A DNA stretch of 31,125 nt, taken from contig CAAERO010000038.1 in the NCBI GenBank assembly GCA_900758495.1, positions 1 to 31,125 of the forward strand. Reading direction: 5' to 3'. The notes under the pieces were generated by a model. That model did not search any database. It was not told where the DNA came from and saw only the letters and a list, made by a program, of their open reading frames with translations. The position numbers were made by a program, and so were the translations under genes. The DNA comes from Bacilli bacterium (GTDB taxonomy: Bacteria; Bacillota_I; Bacilli_A; RF39; UBA660). Within the stretch, counting starts at the first letter, position 1; every line of letters starts with the position of its first letter. Below are positions 15,100 through 21,794 of the stretch, in pieces.

Positions 15100-18048
15100 T
15101 TATATGATTTCTTCTTTATTTTCTATTGCTACTCTAACTAGTTTTGAAACTCCTGACTCTTGCATTGTAATTCCATATAAAGTATCAGCATATTCCATGG
15201 TTTTCTTTTTATGGGTGATAATTAAAAACTGTGTTTTATTTTTATAATGGTCTAAATATTTACCAAACTGAGTAACATTTGCTTCATCTAAGGCTGCTTC
15301 TACTTCATCAAAAATACAGAATGGTACTTTTCTAATATTTAATATTGCAAATAACAAACTAATAGCAGTTAATGTTTTTTCACCACCTGATAATAATTGA
15401 ATAGTCGATAGTTTTTTTCCTGGTGGCGAAGCAATTATCTCAATACCAGTTGTTAATAAATCATCTGGATTAGTTAGTTTTAAGTCAGCACTTCCACCAT
15501 GAAACATTTTAGAAAAAACTATTTTAAACTCTTCTTTGATTTCTTCAAAAGTCTTTAAGAATTCATCTTTCATTACTTGGTCTAGTTCTTCCATTATCTC
15601 TAATAATGTTCCTTCTGCTTTTTCCAAGTCTTCTTTTTGATGTAGTAAAAATTCATATCTTGTCTTTACTCTATCATACTCTTCTATCGCTTGTAAGTTA
15701 ACCATACCTAAGTCTTTAATAATCATTTTATATTGATTAACTAGCTTTCTTGATTCTTCTACTTCTTCTGTTAATTGATAATCATTTCTAGCTTTTTCAT
15801 AAGTCATTGTATAGTCTTCTGATAAAGTTTGTAAATAACTATTAAGTTTAATATCAATTCTTGATAATTCTATTTCCAAGTTCTTCATTGTATCTTGTTT
15901 TTTCTTTAGAATTCTACCTTCATAAGTATCTTCATCTTCAAAGCTAGCAATGTTACTTTTAAGTGTTTTTAGTTTATTATCAAGGAAGTTCTTCTTTTGC
16001 TCTAATTTTTCTTTATAAGTACTCTTCTTATAGAAAGCTTCAATTAGTTCTTTTTCTTTTTCATCAAAACTATCAGTAGAAGCTTCTAATCGTTTAATTG
16101 ATTCGGTTTTTCTAGTAAGGCTTTGTTTTAATTCACTATATTTTTTTTCTTTTTCAATAATAGAATCTTTAATGTTTTCTAATTTTTTTGCTAGATTATA
16201 GTAAATATCTTCAATTGTAGTAATCTTTTCTTCTGTTTCTTTAATATCTAATAATACTTTACTTCTTGATTTAGTTAGGGCTTGATAAGTTCTCCGTAAA
16301 GACTCTATTTCTTGTCTTATCATTACAGAGCTTCTTCCCTTATAGAAAGTTCCACCTGTCATAGAACCACCTGAGTTGATAACATCTCCATCAAGAGTTA
16401 CTATTTTATAGTGATTGGCAGTGTATCTTGCTATTTGAATAGCACTATCCATATCTTTAGCTAAGACAACTAGACCAAATTGGTTATAGACTACGTCTTT
16501 ATATTTTTCTAAAGTCTTGATTTTATCTGCTAATATACCACAATAACCATTAACTTTTTCTAACTGATTTTTTACTTCTACTGGAATATATCGTGGTTTG
16601 ATGACTGTTAATGGAAAGAAAGTTGCTCTTCCTTTCTTTTTATTTTTTAAATTTGCAATAGCTTCTTTAGCACAAGTTTCATCTTTTACTAAGACAAAGT
16701 TTTTACTAGCTGCTATAGCTATATCTAAAGCTTTAGCATAAATATCATCAGTTGTAACAACATTACCAATCGTATCGTAGATTCCCTTTAACGATTCTTC
16801 TTTTAGGATATAACGAATAACTTCTGGTAGATTAGAACCTTTTTCTTCTTCGCTTACTAAAAAGTCAATTTTATGCTTATAGCTCAACTGATCTTGATCT
16901 ATTTTACTATATTCACTTAAGTAGTTTCTCTTAGCTATTTTAGTTGAATCTAGTTCTTTTCTTTTAGTTGTTACTTCTTCTTCTCTTTCCTGAGCTTCTT
17001 CTTTTAAGTTTGTAAGTTCTTCCTCTAAAAGTGCTAGTTCTTTTTTATCTTTCGATTGTTCTGTTAAAAGAAGACGTAACTCTTCTTCACTTTCTCCCGT
17101 TTCTTTTTTGCTACGTTCTAGTTTAAATAGTTCTAAACTGCCCTCTTGTCTTACAACTTCCTCAGCAGTTTTTATTAATTCATTCTGAACAAAAGTTATT
17201 TCTTTTTGTAATTCATCTTCTTCTTGTTTAAATTTTAAAAGTTTACTATCTCTAACATTTTCTTCTTTTAACGCTAAAGATATTTCTTCATCTAATTTAT
17301 GTTTTTCTTCATTCTTTAGTTTTTCTTCTTCTGTTAAATGATATATGTCATAAGCAAGTAATGCTATTTCTAAAGATTCTAACTTTTTCTTATATTCTAA
17401 ATATTTTTGAGCTTCTTCACTTTGTCTTTTCAAAGGTGTTACTTGAAGCTCTAACTCGGTTATAATATCTTGTACTCTATCTAATGCTTCATGAGTGCGG
17501 TCTAGTTTTCTTAAAGCTTCTTCTTTTCGTTTCTTGTATTTTAAAATACTAGCAGCTTCTTCAAAGATAAGACGTCGTTCATCTTTACTTTCACTTAGTA
17601 TCTTTTGGACTTCACCTTGTCCAATGATATTAAAAGATTCTTTTCCAATACCACTATCTAGAAATAAATTTAAAATATCTTTCAAGCGACATTTTTGATT
17701 ATTTAAAAAGTATTCATTTTCACCACTTCTAAATACACGTCTTTTAATTGATACTTCTGTATAAGGTATTGATAAGTAATGGTCATTATTATCAAAAACC
17801 AGTTCTACCGAAGCGACATTTTTCATTTTTCTTGAAGCGCTACCAACAAAGATGACGTCACTCATAGCACCGTCACCCCTTAAAGTTTTAACTGATTGTT
17901 CTCCTAAAACCCATCGAACCGCATCAACGATATTACTTTTTCCACTGCCATTCGGTCCAACAATACAGGTCGTTTCATCATTTAATACTATATCTATTTT
18001 ATCAGCAAATGATTTAAAACCATTCACTACTATTTCTTTTAAATACAT
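15100..18048 (-). CDS. smc: Chromosome segregation protein SMC
   Basis: ATPase of the SMC-ScpAB condensin that compacts and separates chromosomes. Head domain Walker A GPNGSGKS (31-38), Q-loop region, long coiled coils, a hinge near the middle (about 425-560, with LKGIYDTIGNVV and GGSMTGGTF), then the signature LSGGEKT (about 886-892) and Walker B CIFDE (about 911-915) with the D-loop after it. At 982 residues it is some 200 shorter than B. subtilis SMC, the loss lying in the coiled-coil arms. ATG at 18048 follows AGGTG. scpA, scpB and ftsY are not in the window. Confidence 0.96.
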   Translation of the reverse strand: MYLKEIVVNGFKSFADKIDIVLNDETTCIVGPNGSGKSNIVDAVRWVLGEQSVKTLRGDGAMSDVIFVGSASRKMKNVASVELVFDNNDHYLSIPYTEVSIKRRVFRSGENEYFLNNQKCRLKDILNLFLDSGIGKESFNIIGQGEVQKILSESKDERRLIFEEAASILKYKKRKEEALRKLDRTHEALDRVQDIITELELQVTPLKRQSEEAQKYLEYKKKLESLEIALLAYDIYHLTEEEKLKNEEKHKLDEEISLALKEENVRDSKLLKFKQEEDELQKEITFVQNELIKTAEEVVRQEGSLELFKLERSKKETGESEEELRLLLTEQSKDKKELALLEEELTNLKEEAQEREEEVTTKRKELDSTKIAKRNYLSEYSKIDQDQLSYKHKIDFLVSEEEKGSNLPEVIRYILKEESLKGIYDTIGNVVTTDDIYAKALDIAIAASKNFVLVKDETCAKEAIANLKNKKKGRATFFPLTVIKPRYIPVEVKNQLEKVNGYCGILADKIKTLEKYKDVVYNQFGLVVLAKDMDSAIQIARYTANHYKIVTLDGDVINSGGSMTGGTFYKGRSSVMIRQEIESLRRTYQALTKSRSKVLLDIKETEEKITTIEDIYYNLAKKLENIKDSIIEKEKKYSELKQSLTRKTESIKRLEASTDSFDEKEKELIEAFYKKSTYKEKLEQKKNFLDNKLKTLKSNIASFEDEDTYEGRILKKKQDTMKNLEIELSRIDIKLNSYLQTLSEDYTMTYEKARNDYQLTEEVEESRKLVNQYKMIIKDLGMVNLQAIEEYDRVKTRYEFLLHQKEDLEKAEGTLLEIMEELDQVMKDEFLKTFEEIKEEFKIVFSKMFHGGSADLKLTNPDDLLTTGIEIIASPPGKKLSTIQLLSGGEKTLTAISLLFAILNIRKVPFCIFDEVEAALDEANVTQFGKYLDHYKNKTQFLIITHKKKTMEYADTLYGITMQESGVSKLVRVAIENKEEII

Positions 18049-18074
18049 ATCTTACACCTACATTTTCTATATAG

Positions 18075-18103
18075 ATTTTACCAAATTATAAGGTATTTAA
18101 CAA
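18075..18103 (-). promoter_or_regulatory. Sigma-A-type promoter of smc
   Basis: Minus strand TTGTTA (18098-18103), 17-bp spacer, TAAAAT (18075-18080). Predicted start near 18068, a 20-nt leader. Confidence 0.8.
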
Positions 18104-18164
18104 GGAGTTTAGACTATATAACGGTAAATACTATATTTTTGAAAAGTTAATTTTTATTTGATGT

Positions 18165-18258
18165 AAAGACTATTTCTTTTTGCTATTATTTAAAGTTACT
18201 TAGATTAATTTCTCTAATCATATTACTATCCACTTTATTAGTACTATCAATAATAGAT
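18165..18258 (+). pseudogene. Copy 1 of hydrophobic peptide gene, decayed
   Basis: From 18190 the plus strand reads LKLLRLISLI then LLSTLLVLS, almost identical to the peptides of copies 2 and 3. The start codon, ribosome binding site and leader are gone (an unrelated FCYY precedes the LKLL), and one A is missing near the end so the normal stop is out of frame. The antisense RNA downstream of it remains intact. Confidence 0.8.
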
Positions 18259-18262
18259 AATA

Positions 18263-18370
18263 AAAAAGCACTCTTCATCAAGATAGAGTGTCACCCAAAA
18301 TCTTTTTGAAGGAGACATTCACTACCAAATAAATGTTCCTATTTTTTTATTTTATGCAAGTTCTCTTGCT
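18263..18370 (-). ncRNA. Predicted antisense (antitoxin-like) RNA, copy 1
   Basis: Minus-strand promoter TTGTTA (18400-18405), 17 bp, TAATAT (18377-18382) preceded by TGC (extended -10). The predicted start at about 18370 falls at the base of a 5' hairpin GCAAG-4-CTTGC (18356-18369). The RNA crosses the toxin-type terminator and ends at its own hairpin GACACTCT/AGAGTGC (18268-18292) with a T6 run. Length is about 108 nt. Its cognate toxin is broken. Confidence 0.72.
18311..18352 (+). terminator. Toxin-type terminator, copy 1
   Basis: GGAGACATT (18311-18319) with AATGTTCC (18332-18339) forms a hairpin, then a T-rich run. It is the same element that ends the peptide transcripts in copies 2 and 3. 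Confidence 0.7.
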
Positions 18371-18456
18371 ACATACATATTAGCACAACACTCATCATTT
18401 AACAAGGCATTTTGCTACGAGAAAAGTTTAAATATTAAAAAGTGTTATCTACTTAA

Positions 18457-18485
18457 TTGGTTAATTATCTTATCTATGTTATTAT
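18457..18485 (+). promoter_or_regulatory. Promoter of toxin-like gene, copy 2
   Basis: TTGGTT (18457-18462), 17-bp spacer, TATTAT (18480-18485). Predicted start near 18492, just before GGAACATTTAT. Copy 3 has the identical boxes and spacing. Confidence 0.8.
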
Positions 18486-18553
18486 TTTTAACAGGAACAT
18501 TTATAGATGAGTGTCATCCTTCTTATATAAAACATATAAGGAGGTGGTGATTT

Positions 18554-18646
18554 ATGAAAACTAAGACTTTTATTCTAAAATTTCTTAGATTAATTTCATT
18601 AATCTTACTACTATCCACCTTATTGGTACTAGCAGTAAAAAACTAA
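18554..18646 (+). CDS. Type I toxin-like hydrophobic peptide, copy 2 (30 aa)
   Basis: ATG at 18554 follows AAGGAGGTG. The 30-residue peptide has a basic N-terminus (MKTKTFILKFLR), a hydrophobic stretch of about 16 residues (ISLILLLSTLLVLAV) and a KN end: one short membrane span, as in type I toxins (TxpA, BsrG, Fst, Ibs). Upstream are a promoter and a leader of about 62 nt whose 11-bp hairpin (18518-18528 with 18534-18544, one G-U pair) covers the Shine-Dalgarno. Downstream is the convergent antisense RNA. Copy 3 keeps start, stop, length and character, which supports a real gene. I know no named family with this peptide. Toxicity is inference. Confidence 0.8.
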   Translation: MKTKTFILKFLRLISLILLLSTLLVLAVKN

Positions 18647-18753
18647 AACAAAGACACTCTTCATTAAAGTAGAGTGTCAACAACAAACTTTGAAGGAGAC
18701 ATTCACTACCAAATAAATGTTCCTCTTTTTTATTTTATGCAAATTTATTTGCT
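18645..18753 (-). ncRNA. Predicted antisense (antitoxin-like) RNA, copy 2
   Basis: Promoter TTGTTA (18783-18788), 17 bp, extended TGC-TAATAT (18760-18765). Start predicted at about 18753, at the foot of hairpin GCAAAT-TT-ATTTGC (18739-18752). The RNA is antisense to the whole toxin 3' untranslated region and ends at GACACTCT/AGAGTGTC (18653-18678) with a TTTGTTTT tail, about 109 nt. It also contains the complement of GAGTGTCA, which occurs in the toxin leader (18509-18516). Confidence 0.78.
18695..18735 (+). terminator. Terminator of toxin-like transcript, copy 2
   Basis: GGAGACATT (18695-18703) and AATGTTCC (18716-18723), then TCTTTTTTATTTT. Its 3' arm ATAAATGTTCC (18713-18723) is also perfectly complementary over 11 nt to the transcript's own 5' end (18494-18504). 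Confidence 0.8.
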
Positions 18754-18839
18754 ACATACATATTAGCACAATACTAACTTATTAACAAGTAATTTTACTA
18801 CGAAAAAAGTTTAAATATTTAAAAATATTATCTATTTAA

Positions 18840-18868
18840 TTGGTTAATTACTATATCTATGTTATTAT
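18840..18868 (+). promoter_or_regulatory. Promoter of toxin-like gene, copy 3
   Basis: TTGGTT (18840-18845), 17-bp spacer, TATTAT (18863-18868). Predicted start near 18875. Confidence 0.8.
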
Positions 18869-18936
18869 CAATAACAGGAACATTTATAGCTGAGTGTCAA
18901 CCTCCTGTCACAAAAAATAGCAAGGAGGTAGATAGA

Positions 18937-19029
18937 ATGAAAACTAAAACTTTTATTTTAAAGTTACTTAGACTAATTTCACTAATCTTGTTACTATCTA
19001 CTTTATTAGTATTATCAATAAATAGATAA
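18937..19029 (+). CDS. Type I toxin-like hydrophobic peptide, copy 3 (30 aa)
   Basis: ATG at 18937 follows AAGGAGGTAGATAGA. The peptide is 30 residues, MKTKTFILKLLRLIS at the start and ending VLSINR. It differs from copy 2 at a single residue near position 10 and in the last four, while many third codon positions differ, a sign of selection on the protein. The leader again hides the Shine-Dalgarno, here by ACCTCCT (18900-18906) with AGGAGGT (18923-18929), a different sequence making the same kind of structure as copy 2. The gene has its own promoter, terminator and convergent antisense RNA. Confidence 0.8.
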   Translation: MKTKTFILKLLRLISLILLLSTLLVLSINR

Positions 19030-19030
19030 T

Positions 19031-19135
19031 AAAAAGGCACTCTTCATTAAAGTAGAGTGTCAACAAAACATTATGAGGTGACATTCACTTCCAAATAAAT
19101 GTTCCTCTTTTTTATTTTATGCAAATTCATTTGCT
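19031..19135 (-). ncRNA. Predicted antisense (antitoxin-like) RNA, copy 3
   Basis: Promoter TTGTTA (19165-19170), 17 bp, TGC-TAATAT (19142-19147). Start predicted at about 19135 beside hairpin GCAAAT-TC-ATTTGC (19121-19134). It ends at the hairpin at 19037-19061 with a T5 run, about 105 nt. It contains GTTGACACTC, the exact 10-nt complement of GAGTGTCAAC in the copy 3 toxin leader (18892-18901). Confidence 0.78.
19076..19118 (+). terminator. Terminator of toxin-like transcript, copy 3
   Basis: A GAGGTGACATT arm pairs with AATGTTCCTC, followed by a T-rich run. The 3' arm ATAAATGTTCC (19095-19105) is the 11-nt complement of the transcript 5' end at 18877-18887. Confidence 0.75.
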
Positions 19136-19199
19136 ACATACATATTAGCATAATACTAACTTATTAACAAGTAATTTTACTACGAGAAATACTATAACT

Positions 19200-19362
19200 T
19201 TTTTCTTTATCATTTTAAAATATATTACGAAAGAAAGTAATATCACATTTTTCCAGCAATTTTAACACTACATTATCACAAAATTCCAGTACTTTTAAAC
19301 GCTTATTTTCACATTTTTCCATTACGTTACTATTTCTAACATATTTTGTATATAATTAAAAG
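19200..19362. other. Gene-free stretch with short imperfect direct repeats
   Basis: No reading frame is seen. Three related motifs, TATCACATTTTTCCAGCAAT (about 19241), TATCACAAAATTCCAGTAC (about 19274) and TTTTCACATTTTTCCATTAC (about 19306), recur about 32 bp apart. Nothing further is recognised. Confidence 0.45.
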
Positions 19363-19388
19363 ACACTCTTCATAGAGTAGAGAGTGCC
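19363..19388 (-). terminator. Terminator of the rplU-obgE operon
   Basis: Minus strand GGCACTCT, loop, AGAGTGTC, then TTTT. It lies just after the obgE stop. The stem is nearly the same as the terminator of the three antisense RNAs at 18268, 18653 and 19037. Confidence 0.8.
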
Positions 19389-19401
19389 AAATAAAATTTA
19401 A

Positions 19402-20670
19402 CTAGTTATTTTTAAATTCGAAATAGAAGTCTAGTATTCTGACCATATCACCATCTTGAGCGCCCATTTCTTCTAACTTTTCATCGATTCCCATTCTTCT
19501 TAATTTCTTAGCAAAGCGTAACATTCCTTCTTCAGTACTAAATTTAGTCATTTTGAATAGTTTTTCTACTTCTTCACCTTTTATAACGAAACAGTCATCT
19601 TCTTTTTCAATGGTGAATGGTTCTTCCTCTTTAAATTTATATAAAACATAATCTTCATAATCATCATTTTCATATAAATCGACTTCTCTATTTTTAGATA
19701 CTATCTCTTCTAAGTAATCAACTACTTCTTGAAGACCAGTTTTTTCAAAAGCTGATATTGCAAATATTTTCTTATCTTTAATATTTTCTTTTAAGATGTT
19801 TAGTTTTTCTTCACTTCCTGCTACATCCATCTTGTTAGCTACAACAACCATATCTTTTGCCATTAGCTTTTCATTAAAAACTTTTAATTCATTATTGATT
19901 AATTTATAATCATTTAAAGGATCATCATGTGACATATCTAAAACATGAAGTAAAACTTTAGTTCTTTCAATATGTTTTAAAAATCTATCACCTAAGCCGT
20001 CTCCTTTACTGGCTCCTTCAATTAGTCCTGGTAAATCTGCCATAACAAATGTATCACCATTAGTTGCTCTTACCACTCCCAAGTGGGGATGAATGGTTGT
20101 AAATGGATAATCAGCTATTTTAGGTTTTGCTTTTGAAACACTAGAAATTATAGTACTCTTTCCAACACTAGGAAAACCAACTAAACCAACATCAGCTAAA
20201 AGCTTTAATTCTACTTTTATTTCACGTTCTTCCCCTGGTTCACCATTTTCAGAAAAATTGGGAGCAGTATTCGTCTGTGTTTTAAAAGCAGTGTTACCAC
20301 GTCCTCCACGTCCACCGTGTGCTACAACAAAAGAAGAATCTTTTCCTTTTAAGTCTGCTAAAATAAGACCAGTATCCATATCTGTTATTACAGTGCCTTG
20401 TGGTACTTTAACAACAACTGGCTCTTTACTTTTACCATGTTGATTTTTACCTTTACCGTTTTCTCCCTTTCCTCCTTTAATTAACTTTTGATAGCGTAAA
20501 TCAAGTAAAGTGTGAAGTCCTTCATCTACTTTAAAGATAATATCAGCACCATGTCCTCCATTTCCACCATAAGGTCCACCATAAGCGATATATTTTTCTC
20601 TTCTAAAAGCAGTACAGCCATCGCCACCATCTCCTGCTTTTACTTTTAATACTACTTCATCTACAAACAT
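19402..20670 (-). CDS. obgE: GTPase Obg
   Basis: Essential ribosome-associated GTPase for 50S maturation and stress control. The Obg fold (1-158) has the glycine-rich strands (GDGGDGC, GGPYGGNGGHG, GGRGGRG). The G domain has G1 GFPSVGKST (165-173), G3 DLPGLIEGA (212-220) and NKMD. The C-terminal OCT domain of about 75 residues (YKFKEEEPFTIEKEDDCF, RMGIDEKLEEMG) marks the Bacillota form. Length 422 is normal. It is the last gene of the operon after rplU, prp and rpmA, and its AAAGGTGA site lies just before ATG 20670. Confidence 0.97.
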   Translation of the reverse strand: MFVDEVVLKVKAGDGGDGCTAFRREKYIAYGGPYGGNGGHGADIIFKVDEGLHTLLDLRYQKLIKGGKGENGKGKNQHGKSKEPVVVKVPQGTVITDMDTGLILADLKGKDSSFVVAHGGRGGRGNTAFKTQTNTAPNFSENGEPGEEREIKVELKLLADVGLVGFPSVGKSTIISSVSKAKPKIADYPFTTIHPHLGVVRATNGDTFVMADLPGLIEGASKGDGLGDRFLKHIERTKVLLHVLDMSHDDPLNDYKLINNELKVFNEKLMAKDMVVVANKMDVAGSEEKLNILKENIKDKKIFAISAFEKTGLQEVVDYLEEIVSKNREVDLYENDDYEDYVLYKFKEEEPFTIEKEDDCFVIKGEEVEKLFKMTKFSTEEGMLRFAKKLRRMGIDEKLEEMGAQDGDMVRILDFYFEFKNN

Positions 20671-20713
20671 AGCTAATCACCTTTCTTTCTCTAAAAGAAA
20701 AAAAGCAACTGTA

Positions 20714-21004
20714 TTACTCAGCAACTGGGTAAACAGATACTTGCTTTTTATCTCTACCTACACGTTCAAACTTAACAATACCATCAACTGTAGTATAGAT
20801 AGTATCATCATTACCACGTCTAGCATTTACACCTGGATAAATTTTTGTTCCTCTTTGACGATATAAAATGCTTCCTGCTGTTACGAATTCTCCATCAGCA
20901 GCTTTAGCACCTAAACGTCTTCCGATTGAATCACGTCCATTTGAAGTTGAACTTTGTCCTTTTTTATGTGCAAAAAATTGAATGTTTAACTTTAATAATT
21001 TCAC
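20714..21004 (-). CDS. rpmA: 50S ribosomal protein bL27 with cleavable N-terminus
   Basis: 96 residues. The first 11 (MKLLKLNIQFF) form the extension found in Bacillota and their relatives, cut between F11 and A12 by Prp to expose AHKKG, which reaches the peptidyl-transferase centre. The rest (SSTSNGRDSIGRRLGAK, GSILYRQRGTKIYPG) is standard bL27. The Prp gene lies immediately upstream in the same transcript, which fits the processing. Confidence 0.97.
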   Translation of the reverse strand: MKLLKLNIQFFAHKKGQSSTSNGRDSIGRRLGAKAADGEFVTAGSILYRQRGTKIYPGVNARRGNDDTIYTTVDGIVKFERVGRDKKQVSVYPVAE

Positions 21005-21016
21005 GTTTGTTCCTCC

Positions 21017-21319
21017 TTACTTTATCTCAATATTATCTTTATAATTTTCTTCTAATTCCTTCAGTAAAGAAATCATATTGCAAATTAAGGTTTCTGTTAT
21101 TTTGTCTTGTTTACAAACAATTATTGTTAATCCTTTTTTAGTCACTTGATATGTCAAAGCATCTTTATCTATTGATAAAATACCATTAATTGTAGTGGTA
21201 ACAATAGAACTTGCTGCACTACAAACAATGTCTTTGCCATAATCATCATACATAGCGTGACCTAATATTGCAATTTTTTTGTAAAATCCATTTTCTTTTT
21301 CTGTTTTAACCCTAATCAT
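21017..21319 (-). CDS. prp: Ribosomal-processing cysteine protease Prp
   Basis: Removes the N-terminal extension of bL27. The catalytic pair is visible as GHA (H21) and DIVCSAAS (C33). The 100-residue length and the position between rplU and rpmA are typical (ysxB of B. subtilis). The ATG sits 2 nt after the rplU stop region, so translation is probably coupled. Confidence 0.96.
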   Translation of the reverse strand: MIRVKTEKENGFYKKIAILGHAMYDDYGKDIVCSAASSIVTTTINGILSIDKDALTYQVTKKGLTIIVCKQDKITETLICNMISLLKELEENYKDNIEIK

Positions 21320-21321
21320 AA

Positions 21322-21624
21322 TTAACCATTGATTTTAGTTATTTTAATTTTTGTATAAGGTTGACGATGTCCTTGAGTTTTACGATTACTTCTAGACTTG
21401 TTCTTATACTTAAAGATACGGATTTTCTTACTTTTACCTTGTTTTAAAACAGTACCTTTAACAGTAGCACCATCAAGATAAGGAGTTCCAATTTTTCCAT
21501 CGATCATTAATACTTCATCGAAAGTAACTTCTGCTCCATCTTCTACATTTAATTTTTCAACGAAGATTTCGTCTCCTTCACTAACACGATATTGTTTTCC
21601 ACCGGTTTTAATAACTGCGTACAT
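21322..21624 (-). CDS. rplU: 50S ribosomal protein bL21
   Basis: First gene of the rplU-prp-rpmA-obgE operon. 100 residues, MYAVIKTGGKQYRVSEGD at the start, with a conserved basic block KSKKIRIFKYKNKSRSNRKTQGHRQ trimmed by the family as KKxRRxxGHRQ and final YTKIKIT. AAAGGAGG lies 8 nt before the ATG. A structured leader and promoter precede it. Confidence 0.97.
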   Translation of the reverse strand: MYAVIKTGGKQYRVSEGDEIFVEKLNVEDGAEVTFDEVLMIDGKIGTPYLDGATVKGTVLKQGKSKKIRIFKYKNKSRSNRKTQGHRQPYTKIKITKING

Positions 21625-21637
21625 TTTTTATACCTCC

Positions 21638-21731
21638 TTTATTTAACTTAAGACTCGCTCTTAAGGTACAGAAAATTCTGTTTTTACCTTTTCAATGCGG
21701 TTTGAGAAAGAGGTTTCCTCTCGCTACAAAC
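21638..21731 (-). promoter_or_regulatory. L21-type ribosomal protein leader
   Basis: The untranslated leader of rplU has three nested hairpins: CTTAAGA/TCTTAAG (21647-21665), an outer AAGGTA/TACCTT enclosing ACAGAA/TTCTGT (21663-21688), and AGAGG/CCTCT (21709-21721). Position and size fit the L21 leader of Bacillota, where the protein is thought to repress its own operon. A covariance-model search would settle membership. Confidence 0.8.
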
Positions 21732-21737
21732 AAGATT

Positions 21738-21766
21738 ATTTTATCATAGGAGTCTTTAATAGTCAA
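21738..21766 (-). promoter_or_regulatory. Promoter of the rplU operon
   Basis: TTGACT (21761-21766), 17-bp spacer, TAAAAT (21738-21743) on the minus strand. Predicted start near 21731, at the outer edge of the leader. Confidence 0.85.
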
Positions 21767-21794
21767 ACAATTTTTGTAATAAATTACTTGTATT

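Noticed and set aside
17852..18091. Plus-strand frames inside smc, dnaE, obgE, rluD, prp/rpmA and others
   Set aside because: They are antisense to strongly recognised genes, without ribosome binding sites or familiar sequence.
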